Positions 1 to 8,483 of a DNA stretch of 64,000 bases are shown in pieces. The number at the start of each line of letters is the position of its first letter. Position 1 is the stretch's first letter. The notes beneath the pieces were generated by a model. The model was not told the origin of the DNA and did no database searches. It saw only the letters and a program-made list of their open reading frames with translations. Position numbers and translations under genes: made by a program. The stretch is from the NCBI RefSeq assembly GCF_002813455.1, contig NZ_PHHE01000001.1, positions 5,142,001-5,206,000 of the forward strand, read 5' to 3'. The stretch is from Pseudomonas baetica. GTDB taxonomy: Bacteria > Pseudomonadota > Gammaproteobacteria > Pseudomonadales > Pseudomonadaceae.

Positions 1-57
1 GCGCGTAAATCGCCAGTGGCGATATATACTGCGCGCCATTCTTCAAGGGAGAGCCGT

Positions 58-1191
58 GTGGCCATCGATATTCACTGGATTCGCGACAACGAAAGCCTCG
101 CGCAATTTTGCGCCGAGTGGCAGCAGCTGCCTTTCGTGGCCCTCGACACCGAATTCATGCGGGTCGACACCTTCTATCCCATTGCCGGTCTGCTGCAGAT
201 CGGCGACGGCAAACGCGCCTACCTGATCGATCCGCTGACCATCAACGCCTGGCAACCGCTGGCGGCATTGCTGGAAAACCCGGCGGTGCTCAAAGTCCTG
301 CATGCCTGCAGCGAAGACCTCGAAGTCCTGTTGCGCCTGACCGGCAGCCTGCCGGCACCGATGTTCGACACCCAACTGGGCGCCGCTTATCTGAACCTCG
401 GTTTCTCGATGGGGTACTCGCGTTTGGTGCAGGCCGTGCTCGGCATCGAACTGCCGAAGGGCGAGACTCGCTCCGACTGGTTGCAGCGCCCGTTGTCCGA
501 CACGCAAATCAGCTACGCCGCCGAAGATGCTGTGCATCTGGCGGAGGTTTTCGTACAGCTTCGGCCGAAACTGTCTGACGAAAAATTCGCCTGGGTGCTG
601 GAGGACGGCGCCGAACTGGTCGCCAATCTGCGTCGGGAAACCGATCCGTATGAGGTCTATCGCGAGGCCAAACTGGCGTGGAAACTGTCCCGTGCACAAC
701 TGGCCGTGCTGCGTGAGCTGTGCGCCTGGCGCGAACGCGAGGCCCGTGCCCGTGACCTGCCACGCAACCGCATTGTCCGTGAGCATTCGCTGTGGCCGCT
801 GGCCCGCACGCAACCGGACTCCCTCAGTGCGCTGGGCAAGATCGAAGACATGCACCCGCGTACCGTGCGTCAGGACGGCGAATTTCTGCTTGATCTGATC
901 AAGCGCTCTGGCAGTGTGGGGCCTGACCAATGGCCGCCCGCTGTGCCGGAGCCGTTGCCGATCGAAGCGGCTGCATTGATCAAACAACTGCGCGCCCTGG
1001 GTCAGGCCGAGGCCGAGCGTCTGGACATCGCGCCAGAGCTGATGCTGCGCAAGAAAACCCTCGAGGCGCTGGTCAAAAGCGGCTTCCCCGAGGGCCCTTA
1101 CCAATTGCCTGAGTCGCTGCGTGGCTGGCGCCGCGAACTCATGGGTCAGAAGCTGCTCGACAGCCTGGCCACCGCCGGAGAACAGCCTTGA
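58..1191 (+). CDS. rnd: Ribonuclease D
   Basis: 3'-to-5' exoribonuclease that trims tRNA precursors and other small structured RNAs in the cytoplasm. The DEDD nuclease motifs are visible: Exo I with D30 and E32 (VALDTEF), Exo II near D87 ([10 protein letters not shown]), and Exo III of the YxxxD type near residues 157-161 (YAAEDAVHL). An HRDC-like helical region follows at about 210-290. The length of 377 aa fits the family. I chose the GTG at 58 because a purine-rich GGGAGAG lies just upstream and the protein then begins [15 protein letters not shown], as I recall for Pseudomonas homologues; the frame stays open further upstream. The stop overlaps the start of ycgL, so the two are probably translationally coupled. 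Confidence 0.95.
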   Translation: MAIDIHWIRDNESLAQFCAEWQQLPFVALDTEFMRVDTFYPIAGLLQIGDGKRAYLIDPLTINAWQPLAALLENPAVLKVLHACSEDLEVLLRLTGSLPAPMFDTQLGAAYLNLGFSMGYSRLVQAVLGIELPKGETRSDWLQRPLSDTQISYAAEDAVHLAEVFVQLRPKLSDEKFAWVLEDGAELVANLRRETDPYEVYREAKLAWKLSRAQLAVLRELCAWREREARARDLPRNRIVREHSLWPLARTQPDSLSALGKIEDMHPRTVRQDGEFLLDLIKRSGSVGPDQWPPAVPEPLPIEAAALIKQLRALGQAEAERLDIAPELMLRKKTLEALVKSGFPEGPYQLPESLRGWRRELMGQKLLDSLATAGEQP

Positions 1192-1481
1192 AACGTATTT
1201 GCTCCATTTACCAAAGCTCGAAACGTAGCGGCATGTACCTTTACGTGCTTAAAAGTGATGCCCTCGAGCGCGTGCCGGAAGCGCTGATGCTGGCCTTCGG
1301 CAAACCGAAACACTCGTTCGATCTGGTGCTTTCGCCGGAGCGCAAACTGGCCAGCGAGGACATCGTCGTGGTTCTGGAAAACCTCGACAAGCAGGGCTAT
1401 CACCTGCAAATGCCACCGGCCGAGGACGAGTACATCGAGCACTTGCCCGAAGAGTTGCTGCGACGCAACGACCCGGTCTGA
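1188..1481 (+). CDS. ycgL: YcgL domain-containing protein
   Basis: Small 97-aa cytoplasmic protein of the YcgL family, whose biochemical role is not established. The N-terminus [20 protein letters not shown] is the family signature. The start is a TTG whose last two bases belong to the TGA stop of rnd (TTGA), giving tight coupling, and rnd-ycgL is a recurring pair in gammaproteobacteria. No signal peptide or membrane segment is visible. The family assignment is firm, the function is unknown, and a role in RNA metabolism is only suggested by the neighbour. Confidence 0.9.
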   Translation: MKRICSIYQSSKRSGMYLYVLKSDALERVPEALMLAFGKPKHSFDLVLSPERKLASEDIVVVLENLDKQGYHLQMPPAEDEYIEHLPEELLRRNDPV

Positions 1482-1586
1482 TCGACGAGGCCCTGTTCTG
1501 GGCCTCTGCTAACCCTGGAACTGTTTTTACCGCGATGGCCGCCCTCAATCCGGCGGCTGTCTGCACGGTTTGCGAAAGGTTTGAAG

Positions 1587-2519
1587 ATGCGCGTTCTGAT
1601 TGCTGAACACGACCACGCGATATACGCCCGGCTGCTGCAACAGGCAGCGCCCGAACTCGACGTGCTGACCAGCGGCGACTCCGCTGAGCTGGCTCGTCAG
1701 GCCGCCGATTGCCCCGTATGGCTGGGTCAGCCTGATCTGCTGGCGACCCTGTTGCGTCAGGGCCATCAACCGCAATGGCTGCAATCGACCTGGGCCGGCA
1801 TCACGCCGTTGCTTGCCGGCGGCTTGTGCCGGGATTACCGCTTGACCCGCGCGGTGGGAATTTTCGGCCAGGTGATGGCTGAATACGTGCTGACTTACAT
1901 GCTTGGGCACGAACGCGAAGTGCTGGCGCGACTGGTCAGCCAGGTTGAGCGCAAGTGGGACAACCGCACCGGGCAGAGTCTGGTCGGACGCAAAGTATTG
2001 ATCGTCGGCACCGGTGACATCGGTCAGAGCGTGGCGCAGTTTCTACTGCCGTTCGGCGTCGAGTTGTACGGCATTGCCAGCAGCGCCCGCGAGCAGGCAC
2101 CGTTTGTCGAAGTCGGTTCGATGGCCGATCTGCCACGGCTGGTGGGCGAGGTGGATTACGTGGTCAATCTGCTGCCGAACACGGCGCAGACCCACGATAT
2201 TTATGATGCGGCGTTGTTCAAGCAATTCAAGCCGACCGGGTTGTTCATCAACGTCGGGCGCGGCGTGGCGGTAGTTGATGCGGATCTGGTGGACGCCCTG
2301 AAGGAAGGGCATCTGGCGGGTGCGGTGATCGACGTCTGCCGTCAGGAACCGTTGCCGCAGCGTCATCCGTTCTGGACGGCGTGGGGCTTGCTGCTGACCG
2401 GGCACAGCTCGGCGCCGACTTCACCAGCGTTGATGGTGCAGTTGTTTGTCGACAACCTGAAGGCGTATCAGGCGGGCGAGGCGTTGCGCGGGGAAGTGGA
2501 TTTCAACCGCGGTTATTGA
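1587..2519 (+). CDS. D-2-hydroxyacid dehydrogenase family protein
   Basis: NAD(P)-dependent dehydrogenase of the D-isomer-specific 2-hydroxyacid family (glyoxylate/hydroxypyruvate reductase type), 310 aa. The Rossmann loop VGTGDIGQ lies at about 140-147. The catalytic triad positions are present: Arg in NVGRG (about 225), Glu in CRQEP (about 253) and His in LTGHSS (about 272). The divergent N-terminal half forms the substrate domain. I start at the ATG at 1587; a TTG two codons upstream is possible. It sits alone after a 100-bp gap behind ycgL. Substrate specificity cannot be read from sequence; GhrA-like glyoxylate reduction is the nearest guess. Confidence 0.85.
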   Translation: MRVLIAEHDHAIYARLLQQAAPELDVLTSGDSAELARQAADCPVWLGQPDLLATLLRQGHQPQWLQSTWAGITPLLAGGLCRDYRLTRAVGIFGQVMAEYVLTYMLGHEREVLARLVSQVERKWDNRTGQSLVGRKVLIVGTGDIGQSVAQFLLPFGVELYGIASSAREQAPFVEVGSMADLPRLVGEVDYVVNLLPNTAQTHDIYDAALFKQFKPTGLFINVGRGVAVVDADLVDALKEGHLAGAVIDVCRQEPLPQRHPFWTAWGLLLTGHSSAPTSPALMVQLFVDNLKAYQAGEALRGEVDFNRGY

Positions 2520-2537
2520 GTGTTCCCCTGTCAAAAG

Positions 2538-2625
2538 GTGGGAGCGAGCCTGCTCGCGAAGAGAGTGTGTCAGCCAACATCATTGTTGTCTGACACACCG
2601 CTTTCGCGAGCAGGCTCGCTCCCAC
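2538..2625. repeat. REP pair (REPIN)
   Basis: Inverted pair of REP sequences. The left arm begins GTGGGAGCGAGCCTGCTCGC at 2538 and the right arm is its reverse complement ending at 2625. The inner portions (GTGTGTCAG / CTGACACAC) also pair, so the whole element can fold as one long hairpin. It lies between convergent genes and may double as a transcription stop. Confidence 0.92.
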
Positions 2626-2644
2626 TTTGTTTTTGTGCAGGCTT

Positions 2645-3238
2645 CTATAGGGTGAAATCGCCTTCAGCCGCCAGTTCGCTCAGCGGACGACGCGGGCTCG
2701 GCTCTTCACGGGCTTGCAGGTATTCGGCCAATGTCGCCTTGTCACCCAGCTTGCCCACTGCGACGGCCGCATGCAGCGCATAACCCTCAGGAATACTCAG
2801 CTCCTTGCGCGTCAGCTCCTGATCGAAGCCGGCCATGCCGTGGGTGTGCCAGCCGCTGATGCTTGCTTGCAGTGCCAGATGGCCCCATGCCGAACCGGTG
2901 TCGAAAGTGCTCCACAACGCCGGTGTTTCTTCAGTGGCACCCGGAACGGCGAAGGTGGTTTTCGACATCACGATCACCAGTGCCGAAGCGTGCTGCGCCC
3001 AGCTGCGGTTGAACTCGTTGAGCAGGCCCAAATAACGCTCCCAGTTCGGCGTATCGCGACGCGCGTAGAGAAAACGCCACGGCTGCGAGTTGTAGGCCGA
3101 TGGTGCCCAGCGCGCCGCTTCGAAGAAGCTCAGCAGGGTTTCTTCCGGGATCGCTTCGCCGGTGAAGGCGCGCGGCGACCAGCGATCGGTGAACTGTGGG
3201 TGGATGGCGTAATCGGCAACGCGAGGGTTGGCACTCAT
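2645..3238 (-). CDS. Nitroreductase family protein
   Basis: FMN-dependent NAD(P)H oxidoreductase of the nitroreductase superfamily, 197 aa, cytoplasmic. The N-terminal signature with DRWSPRAF and the FMN-contact segment AARWAPSAYNSQPWRF (about 40-56) are clear. A glycine-containing segment near residue 155 (GYALHAAVAVGKLGD) matches the second FMN-binding region, although the usual GxxPxE form is not exact. No operon partner: a REP pair separates it from the dehydrogenase and ycgN diverges on the other side. The physiological substrate is unknown. Confidence 0.88.
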   Translation of the reverse strand: MSANPRVADYAIHPQFTDRWSPRAFTGEAIPEETLLSFFEAARWAPSAYNSQPWRFLYARRDTPNWERYLGLLNEFNRSWAQHASALVIVMSKTTFAVPGATEETPALWSTFDTGSAWGHLALQASISGWHTHGMAGFDQELTRKELSIPEGYALHAAVAVGKLGDKATLAEYLQAREEPSPRRPLSELAAEGDFTL

Positions 3239-3402
3239 CGAAGATTCCTTGCTGTGTTTGAGTCATGAATTCGTGGCAAAACCCTACTGGGCGGCGATTC
3301 GGCTGACAAGCACGATTTACCGGCAGTCGCCAGCGCTTGGCCCGCAAGGCCTTGGGCACTAGACTGGCGGCCTTTTCACCACCTGATGTTGATGCTTGAG
3401 CC

Positions 3403-3852
3403 ATGGCCGCCAAAGTCGAACCGTTCTGGAAACGCAAAACCCTCGATCAACTGGATCACGAGGAGTGGGAATCGCTGTGCGACGGCTGCGGTCTGTGCTG
3501 CCTGCAAAAACTCGAAGATGAAGAAGACAACAGCGTCTATTACACGCGCATCGCCTGCAAACTGCTGGATCTGAAAACCTGCCAGTGCAGCGATTACCCG
3601 AATCGCATCAAGTTTGTCCCGGACTGTATCCAGCTCACTCCAGGTCAGGCCGAAGAATTCAAATGGCTGCCGCCGACCTGCGGTTATCGACTCGTCAGCG
3701 AGGGCAAGGATCTGCCGCTTTGGCACCACTTGGTGTGCGGCGACCGCGATGCGGTGCACCACGAGCGTATTTCCCAGTCCGGACGCATGCTCGCCGAGGG
3801 CAGCGTGGCGGAGGATGACTGGGAAGATCACCTGATTTTCCGGGCGGGTTAA
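3403..3852 (+). CDS. ycgN: YcgN family cysteine cluster protein
   Basis: Conserved 149-aa cytoplasmic protein of the UPF0260/YcgN family. It carries an N-terminal CDGCGLCCL cluster and later cysteines ([34 protein letters not shown]), so it is probably a metal or Fe-S binder, but no activity is established. Start at the ATG at 3403. It is 36 bp upstream of the following secreted-protein gene and may be cotranscribed with it. It is divergent from the nitroreductase gene with a 164-bp gap that must hold both promoters. Confidence 0.92.
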   Translation: MAAKVEPFWKRKTLDQLDHEEWESLCDGCGLCCLQKLEDEEDNSVYYTRIACKLLDLKTCQCSDYPNRIKFVPDCIQLTPGQAEEFKWLPPTCGYRLVSEGKDLPLWHHLVCGDRDAVHHERISQSGRMLAEGSVAEDDWEDHLIFRAG

Positions 3853-3887
3853 ACGCCCACAGATTCATGTTTCAACAAGGAGTGTGT

Positions 3888-5117
3888 ATGGCTGTGGGAT
3901 TGCGGCGGGTGGTGATTGCCGGGCTGCTGGTGCTGAGTGCGCCGGTGTGGGCGGCGAAGAAAGTCGATCTGGATTATCACGTGCGCCTGTTGCCGCAGAG
4001 CGATCAGGCCGAAGTGCGCCTGACCCTGGCCAAAGGCGAGGCGGTGCGCAGTCTCGATTTCGACCTCGGCGACGGCAGTCACTACAGCGACTTCAAGACC
4101 GACGGCCAATGGCTGCTGACACCGGGCAAGCAGACACGCGGCGTCTGGCGTCCGGCCAACAACCCGTCCAGCCTGACCTATCGCGTGCGCATCAGCCACG
4201 GCCGCAAGAACGGCAGCTTCGACACCCGCATGACGCCGAGCTGGGCGCTGCTGCGCGGTGATGATCTGGTGCCAGCGGCCAAACTCGATCAGCAGGACGG
4301 CACCGAACTGGTCTCGCGTCTGCAATTCGAATTGCCCGACGGCTGGAAAAGCATCGAAACCGCCTGGCCGCGCATCGGCAAAAACAAATTCCGCATCGAC
4401 AACCCCACGCGCCTGTTCGACCGCCCGACCGGATGGATGCTCGCCGGGCACTTGGGCAGCCGTCGCACGCGTCTGGGCGAAACCGAAGTCACCGTGGCCT
4501 CGCCGCAAGGGCAGGGCATGCGCCGCATGGACGTACTGACCTTGCTGACGTTTGTCTGGCCGCAAGTGCAGGCGTTGTATCCACGCCATCCGACGAAACT
4601 GTTGATCGTCGGCGCCAACGATCCGATGTGGCGCGGCAGTGTGGGTGCGCACGAATCGATCTACCTCAACACGCGGTTGCCGTTGGTCAGCGAAAGCGGC
4701 AGCAGTGCGCTGGTGCGCGAGTTGGCGCAGGTGTTCGGGCGGATCAATGACGAGCAGCGCAGCGACTGGATCAGCGAAGGGTTTGCCGAGTATTACGCGA
4801 TCGAGCTGGTGCGCCGGGCGGGCGGCATGAGTGATGAGCGTTATCAGGCTTTGCAGGCGAAACTGGCCAAGGATGGCGCAAAGGTCACGACGCTGCGCGG
4901 CGGGCAGATCAGCCCGGCACAGGTCTCAAGAGCGGTGGCGATGTTGCAGGAGCTGGATGGCGAGATCCGCTTGACGACCCACAACAAGCGCTCGCTGGAT
5001 GACGTGTTGCGTGGGGCGATGCATCTGGGGACGGTGAGTACCAAGGCGTTTGTGCAACTGGCCGAGAGTGTTCTGGGCGAGTCCTCCAAAGTGCTTGATA
5101 GCGCGTTGCTTCAGTAA
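3888..5117 (+). CDS. Secreted peptidase-like protein with degenerate zinc site
   Basis: A 409-aa protein with an N-terminal signal peptide (MAVGLRRVVIAGLLVLSAPVWAA, cleavage about residue 23), so probably periplasmic. The N-terminal beta-rich half and the C-terminal segment DWISEGFAEYYA look like an M61/M1-type gluzincin. Where the HExxH helix should be, it reads R277-E-L-A-Q281, so both zinc-binding histidines are absent while the downstream glutamate (E297 in SEGF) is kept. I infer a non-catalytic peptidase fold rather than an active enzyme. The ATG at 3888 is chosen for the preceding AAGGAG; an in-frame ATG at 3867 has no such site. Function unknown. Confidence 0.75.
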   Translation: MAVGLRRVVIAGLLVLSAPVWAAKKVDLDYHVRLLPQSDQAEVRLTLAKGEAVRSLDFDLGDGSHYSDFKTDGQWLLTPGKQTRGVWRPANNPSSLTYRVRISHGRKNGSFDTRMTPSWALLRGDDLVPAAKLDQQDGTELVSRLQFELPDGWKSIETAWPRIGKNKFRIDNPTRLFDRPTGWMLAGHLGSRRTRLGETEVTVASPQGQGMRRMDVLTLLTFVWPQVQALYPRHPTKLLIVGANDPMWRGSVGAHESIYLNTRLPLVSESGSSALVRELAQVFGRINDEQRSDWISEGFAEYYAIELVRRAGGMSDERYQALQAKLAKDGAKVTTLRGGQISPAQVSRAVAMLQELDGEIRLTTHNKRSLDDVLRGAMHLGTVSTKAFVQLAESVLGESSKVLDSALLQ

Positions 5118-5125
5118 CATCCCCA

Positions 5126-5203
5126 TTCGCGAGCAGGCTCGCTCCCACACTGGTTTTGTGTTCGACACAGATCAAATGTGGGAGCGAGCCTGCTCGCGAA
5201 GAG
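5126..5203. repeat. REP pair, outward-facing arrangement
   Basis: Two REP copies in the order opposite to most others here: a reverse copy (TTCGCGAGCAGGCTCGCTCC) comes first and the forward copy ends at about 5203. The spacer is about 30 nt and lacks the CTGACACAC pairing. It lies between convergent genes. Confidence 0.88.
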
Positions 5204-5230
5204 GCCACAGACCTCACAACAAATTCAGGA

Positions 5231-5608
5231 TCACACCCCGGCTTTCGGCGATTTCACCGAATCATTGCCGGTCACCGTCGCCGTGCTCGTCGCCGCCTCG
5301 GCATTGGCTTTGAGCTTGCTCAGTTCTTCGCCAGCGCGCTCAATCTTGGCCCGCACGTTATTCATGTCCTGACGGCTTTTCTCGAACAGGCTTTTCACCG
5401 AACTGTGCCCGGTAATCCCGCGAGCCATGGCCACACCGCCAATCGCCACCTGAATCAAACCGAACACCCCGCCACGGCGCAAGCCCTTGCCGACCATGAT
5501 CACGCCGCCGGCCAGCGAGCCGATACGCTCCCAGCCCTGTACGTTCTGATCGGTTGGGGACTGAAACGGGGTGGATTCGATACGCTCGACGCGTTTGAGC
5601 TCGGTCAT
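5231..5608 (-). CDS. DUF2892 (YgaP-like) membrane protein
   Basis: A 125-aa protein with a central hydrophobic hairpin (about residues 28-60, GSLAGGVIMVGKGLRRGGVFGLIQVAIGGVAMARG in two stretches) typical of the DUF2892/YgaP-like inner-membrane domain. A charged, helix-prone C-terminus (EKSRQDMNNVRAKIERAGEE) may form a coiled coil. The start at 5608 is set by GGAGAAAGATC immediately upstream; the longer open frame has no such site. Convergent to the preceding gene across a REP pair. Function unknown. Confidence 0.82.
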   Translation of the reverse strand: MTELKRVERIESTPFQSPTDQNVQGWERIGSLAGGVIMVGKGLRRGGVFGLIQVAIGGVAMARGITGHSSVKSLFEKSRQDMNNVRAKIERAGEELSKLKANAEAATSTATVTGNDSVKSPKAGV

Positions 5609-5689
5609 GATCTTTCTCCAGGCAATGAGTAATGGATACACAAGCTGACTGCCGGAGCGGTCAGCTTGTTCCATCGGATGTGCGACGCC

Positions 5690-6160
5690 TCAGCGGAATT
5701 TCGGCCCGGAGCGGGTGTTCAGGCCCTTGGCCATGCGGTCGTAGAGCACGACGTTGACCGTGGCGGCGAGGTTCATACAACCGGTGGTCGGGATGTACAC
5801 GACGTCTTCGCACCAGTCGCGGATCTCTTTATCGAGCGAGCCGTCCTCGGGGCCGAAGATGTACAGCGCGCGATCCGGGTGGGTGTATTCCGGCAGCGGG
5901 CGGGCGCCGTCGACCAGTTCCACGGCAACCGGTACGCAGTTGAGCGGGAGGATTTTTTTCAGATCGTCGATGCCGATCAGCGGGATGTCGTAGTGCACGC
6001 GCTTGGTGTCGGTGACGAAATCGGCGGCTCGTTCATAACGCTTGCCGGTGTAGAACACCGACGCCACGCCGTAACAGCCGGCGGCGCGCATCACCGAACC
6101 GACGTTCTCCGGTGATTTGGGGTTGTACAAACCAATGCAGCTGTAACGTTTGTCTGCCAC
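5690..6160 (-). CDS. SPOUT (TrmH-type) RNA methyltransferase
   Basis: A 156-aa SAM-dependent RNA ribose methylase of the SpoU/TrmH class, cytoplasmic and probably dimeric. The three knot motifs are present: motif 1 ENVGSVMRAAGCYG (N and R), motif 2 YIFGPEDGSLDKEI, motif 3 IPTTGCMNLAATVNVVLYD. It lacks the N-terminal extension of TrmH or RlmB and so resembles the short TrmL-like forms; the target RNA is unknown. I start at the GTG at 6160 (VADKRYSCIGLYNPKSPENV). The frame stays open to 6286, but that extension runs into a REP element and cannot be native coding. Confidence 0.88.
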   Translation of the reverse strand: MADKRYSCIGLYNPKSPENVGSVMRAAGCYGVASVFYTGKRYERAADFVTDTKRVHYDIPLIGIDDLKKILPLNCVPVAVELVDGARPLPEYTHPDRALYIFGPEDGSLDKEIRDWCEDVVYIPTTGCMNLAATVNVVLYDRMAKGLNTRSGPKFR

Positions 6161-6249
6161 GAGCGGGGTGCCTTCGGGAAAAAGAGCGCGATTATACGGG
6201 GATTGGGCAGTTGTAGTCAGATCACGGATTACCGGTGTCTGATCGACCG

Positions 6250-6320
6250 CTTTCGCGAGCAAGCCCGCTCCCACAGGTGAACGCATTCCAACGGTGGGAG
6301 CGGGCTTGGTCGCGAAAGGG
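6250..6320. repeat. REP pair upstream of the SPOUT methylase
   Basis: Reverse copy (TTTCGCGAGCAAGCCCGCTC) then forward copy (GTGGGAGCGGGCTTGGTCGC, one base off consensus), with a spacer of about 18 nt. It lies between two leftward genes. Confidence 0.85.
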
Positions 6321-6342
6321 CCGGGTCAGGCACTGAAAATAT

Positions 6343-6714
6343 TCAGTCTTCTTTCTTCATCAACCCGGCCAGGGCGGCAAACGGGTTATGCGTGGCCTTG
6401 GCAATCTTCGGCGTGCTCAGCGAGCCTTCGCTGAAGTATTGCTGGTCGGTGTAGCGCGAGTGTTCGTTGTCGTGGCAATACAGGCACAGCAACTCCCAGT
6501 TCGAGCCGTCCTGCGGGTTGTTGTCGTGGTTGTGGTCGCGGTGATGCACGGTCAGTTCGCTCAGGCGCTTGCCGGAAAATTCACGGGTGCAGCGGCCACA
6601 GACGTGCGGGTACATCTTCAGGGCCTTGTCGCGGTAGCCCATTTCCTTGTCGCGCTGGTTGTCGGCGAGGATGCGATCCAGCTTCGACGTGTTGGTTGGG
6701 GTGGACGAACTCAT
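6343..6714 (-). CDS. yajD: YajD family HNH nuclease
   Basis: A 123-aa HNH-endonuclease-fold protein. It shows a zinc-binding CGRC near residue 39, the core LTVHHRDHNHDNNPQDGSNW (about 54-73) and a second zinc pair CLYC near 77, followed by HDNEHSRY. Start at the ATG at 6714; the last residues are MKKED. YajD is widespread in gammaproteobacteria and its DNA target and role are not established. It stands alone, with a REP pair downstream and the spermidine-synthase-like gene upstream on the same strand. Confidence 0.9.
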   Translation of the reverse strand: MSSSTPTNTSKLDRILADNQRDKEMGYRDKALKMYPHVCGRCTREFSGKRLSELTVHHRDHNHDNNPQDGSNWELLCLYCHDNEHSRYTDQQYFSEGSLSTPKIAKATHNPFAALAGLMKKED

Positions 6715-6762
6715 GGGTTCACCTTTGTAGAAGACTAATGACGGTTATGTGCAGAGTTTAGC

Positions 6763-7449
6763 TCAGCCCTTGAGCTTCTCGGCAATCCAGATCGTGTGGC
6801 GCGTGCCCTTGTTGCCGTGGGCGAACACCTGGACTTCCTCAGCCTTGAAACCGGCCTTCTTCAATTTGTCGGAAAACAGCCGGTCGGCGCTGGCCGACCA
6901 AACCGCCAGCACACCCTTCGGGCGCAGGGCTTTGGCGCAGGCATTCAGACCAGCGGCGGAGTACAGCCAGCTGTTGGCCTTCTGGGTCAGGCCTTCGGGG
7001 CCGTTATCGACGTCGAGCATGATCGCGTCGAAGCCGTTTGGCTCGCTTTGCAGCACGTTAGCCACGTCGTCCTGACGGATCACCGTGCGCGGATCAAGCA
7101 GCGGCCGACCGGACTTTTCACCGAGCGGGCCACGGTTCCACTCGACCACGCCCGGCACCAGTTCGGCGACCACCACTTCAGCGCTTTTGCCCAGATGCTT
7201 GAGCGCCGAAGCGAGGGTGAAGCCCATGCCCAGGCCGCCGATCAGCACCCGCGAATCCGGCCGGCCAGCGACCTTGCGGCAGGGAATCTCGGCCAGCGCA
7301 TCTTCGGAACCGTGCATGCGTGTGTTCATCAACTGCCCTCCGTCGCCGCCCTGGATCTTGATGACGAAGTCCTCGCCATACTCGAACAGGCACAGGGCAC
7401 CGCCGCTTTCAGGGATCGGGGTGGTGTCGAGCAGAACGAAACGTTTCAT
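6763..7449 (-). CDS. Spermidine-synthase-like methyltransferase-fold protein
   Basis: A 228-aa Rossmann-fold protein of the polyamine aminopropyltransferase-like group. The nucleotide-binding loop LIGGLGMGFTLASAL and the acidic segment DAIMLDVDNGP (equivalent to the catalytic aspartate region of SpeE) are present. It is shorter than classical SpeE (about 285 aa) and lacks most of the N-terminal beta domain and the GGGDG loop, so true spermidine synthesis is uncertain. I start at the ATG at 7449 (MKRFVLLDTTPIPE); 18 upstream codons are open but not convincing. The next gene rightwards diverges. Confidence 0.75.
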   Translation of the reverse strand: MKRFVLLDTTPIPESGGALCLFEYGEDFVIKIQGGDGGQLMNTRMHGSEDALAEIPCRKVAGRPDSRVLIGGLGMGFTLASALKHLGKSAEVVVAELVPGVVEWNRGPLGEKSGRPLLDPRTVIRQDDVANVLQSEPNGFDAIMLDVDNGPEGLTQKANSWLYSAAGLNACAKALRPKGVLAVWSASADRLFSDKLKKAGFKAEEVQVFAHGNKGTRHTIWIAEKLKG

Positions 7450-7527
7450 GGAAATCTCTACAAGGGGGAAGGCAAGCAGGCGCGTTGGGAGTAGCCTGAG
7501 CACAGACTAAGGCCAACGGAGCCCTTG

Positions 7528-7812
7528 ATGAAGCGCACCATTCTAACGGTCATTGCCCTGGCCGCGCTCTCGATTACTGCAGTGCAGGCGCAGCAGACCA
7601 TTCCGGTGAGTCCGGCGCCACAGCCAGGCTCGCCCGGCACCGCAACCCCCACGCCGTATCCGCAGATCACGCCGATCAACATCCCCAAGTCTGGCGCCGG
7701 CAGTGGCAGTCCGCCGCTGGTGCCGATCGAAATGCCCAGCCCGCCAATCAAGGATCAGCCGGTGCCGGGTATTGAACCGAGCGGTACCAAGGCCAAATCC
7801 CCGGTCGGTTAA
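7528..7812 (+). CDS. Small proline-rich secreted protein
   Basis: A 94-aa protein. The first about 21 residues (MKRTILTVIALAALSITAVQA) are a good Sec signal peptide with an AQA-Q junction. The mature 70 residues are low-complexity and rich in Pro, Ser, Gly and Thr without cysteines, so it is probably an unstructured periplasmic or surface peptide. I start at the ATG at 7528; the TTG before it is also in frame. Its stop overlaps the end of the convergent cyclic-nucleotide-binding gene by 4 bp. No recognised family. Confidence 0.7.
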   Translation: MKRTILTVIALAALSITAVQAQQTIPVSPAPQPGSPGTATPTPYPQITPINIPKSGAGSGSPPLVPIEMPSPPIKDQPVPGIEPSGTKAKSPVG

Positions 7813-8282
7813 ACCTGTTGCGCTGCCAGTTGGCCGTCGGCCATGCGCAGGCGTTTGGACAGGGAGACAGCGAGGGCGCGGATGATCTTGGCGGCGATTT
7901 TTGGCGCGTCGTTGAGCATTTTCTCCAGCGAGTCCTTGCCTAGATTGAGCAACTGGCAATGGCTCGCGGCAATGCACGTGGCCGAACGCCGTTCACCGTC
8001 GAGCACGGCCATTTCTCCGAAGGCCCGACCGCTGCGCAGCGTCGCCATTGTGATCACCTGGCCGTCGGGCCCGGTTTTCTGTACCGCGACCTGGCCACTG
8101 TGGAGGATGCACATGAAGCTGCCGGCATCGCCTTCGCGGAAAATCGCTTCGCCTTCAGCCACGGTGCTGATGCTGAAGTAGCCCGAGGCCGCGGCGAAGT
8201 CGGCCAGTTGCAATTGATCGAACAGGCCACAGTCCATCAGCCAGTCGCGGATTTCGTTGTTCAGTAAGGTGGGTTCGGACAT
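7809..8282 (-). CDS. Cyclic nucleotide-binding domain protein
   Basis: A 157-aa single-domain protein with a CRP-type cyclic-nucleotide-binding fold (about residues 25-140). The beta-barrel motifs EGEAIFREGDAGSFMCILHSG and the phosphate-binding cassette FGEMAVLDGERRSAT, with its conserved E and R, are intact. There is no helix-turn-helix, so it is not a transcription factor of the Crp type; it could be a ligand-sensing subunit or regulator of a partner enzyme. It is monocistronic, with a REP pair upstream of its start. Confidence 0.85.
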   Translation of the reverse strand: MSEPTLLNNEIRDWLMDCGLFDQLQLADFAAASGYFSISTVAEGEAIFREGDAGSFMCILHSGQVAVQKTGPDGQVITMATLRSGRAFGEMAVLDGERRSATCIAASHCQLLNLGKDSLEKMLNDAPKIAAKIIRALAVSLSKRLRMADGQLAAQQV

Positions 8283-8332
8283 GTCGTTGCGGTCTTTTTG
8301 TTTTCACATTTTCAAGGCTGTACATTGCCCCA

Positions 8333-8419
8333 GTGGGAGCGAGCCTGCTCGCGAAAGCGTAGTGTCAGTCACCGACGATGTGGATGACAGGTCGCATTCG
8401 CGAGCAGGCTCGCTCCCAC
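8333..8419. repeat. REP pair (REPIN)
   Basis: Forward copy from GTGGGAGCGAGCCTGCTCGC at 8333 and reverse copy ending CCCAC at 8419, with a diverged inner loop. It lies between two leftward genes, upstream of the cyclic-nucleotide-binding gene. Confidence 0.92.
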
Positions 8420-8483
8420 TGGGTTTTGTGTGTTATCGACCACCGGAGTCTTGAGTTAAGACCCAAGTGACCGGCGGAGTTCC

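Noticed and set aside
6161..6286. Longer N-terminus for the SPOUT methyltransferase
   Set aside because: The extra codons translate a REP element (GAGLLAKA type text) and precede the conserved start VADKRYSC.
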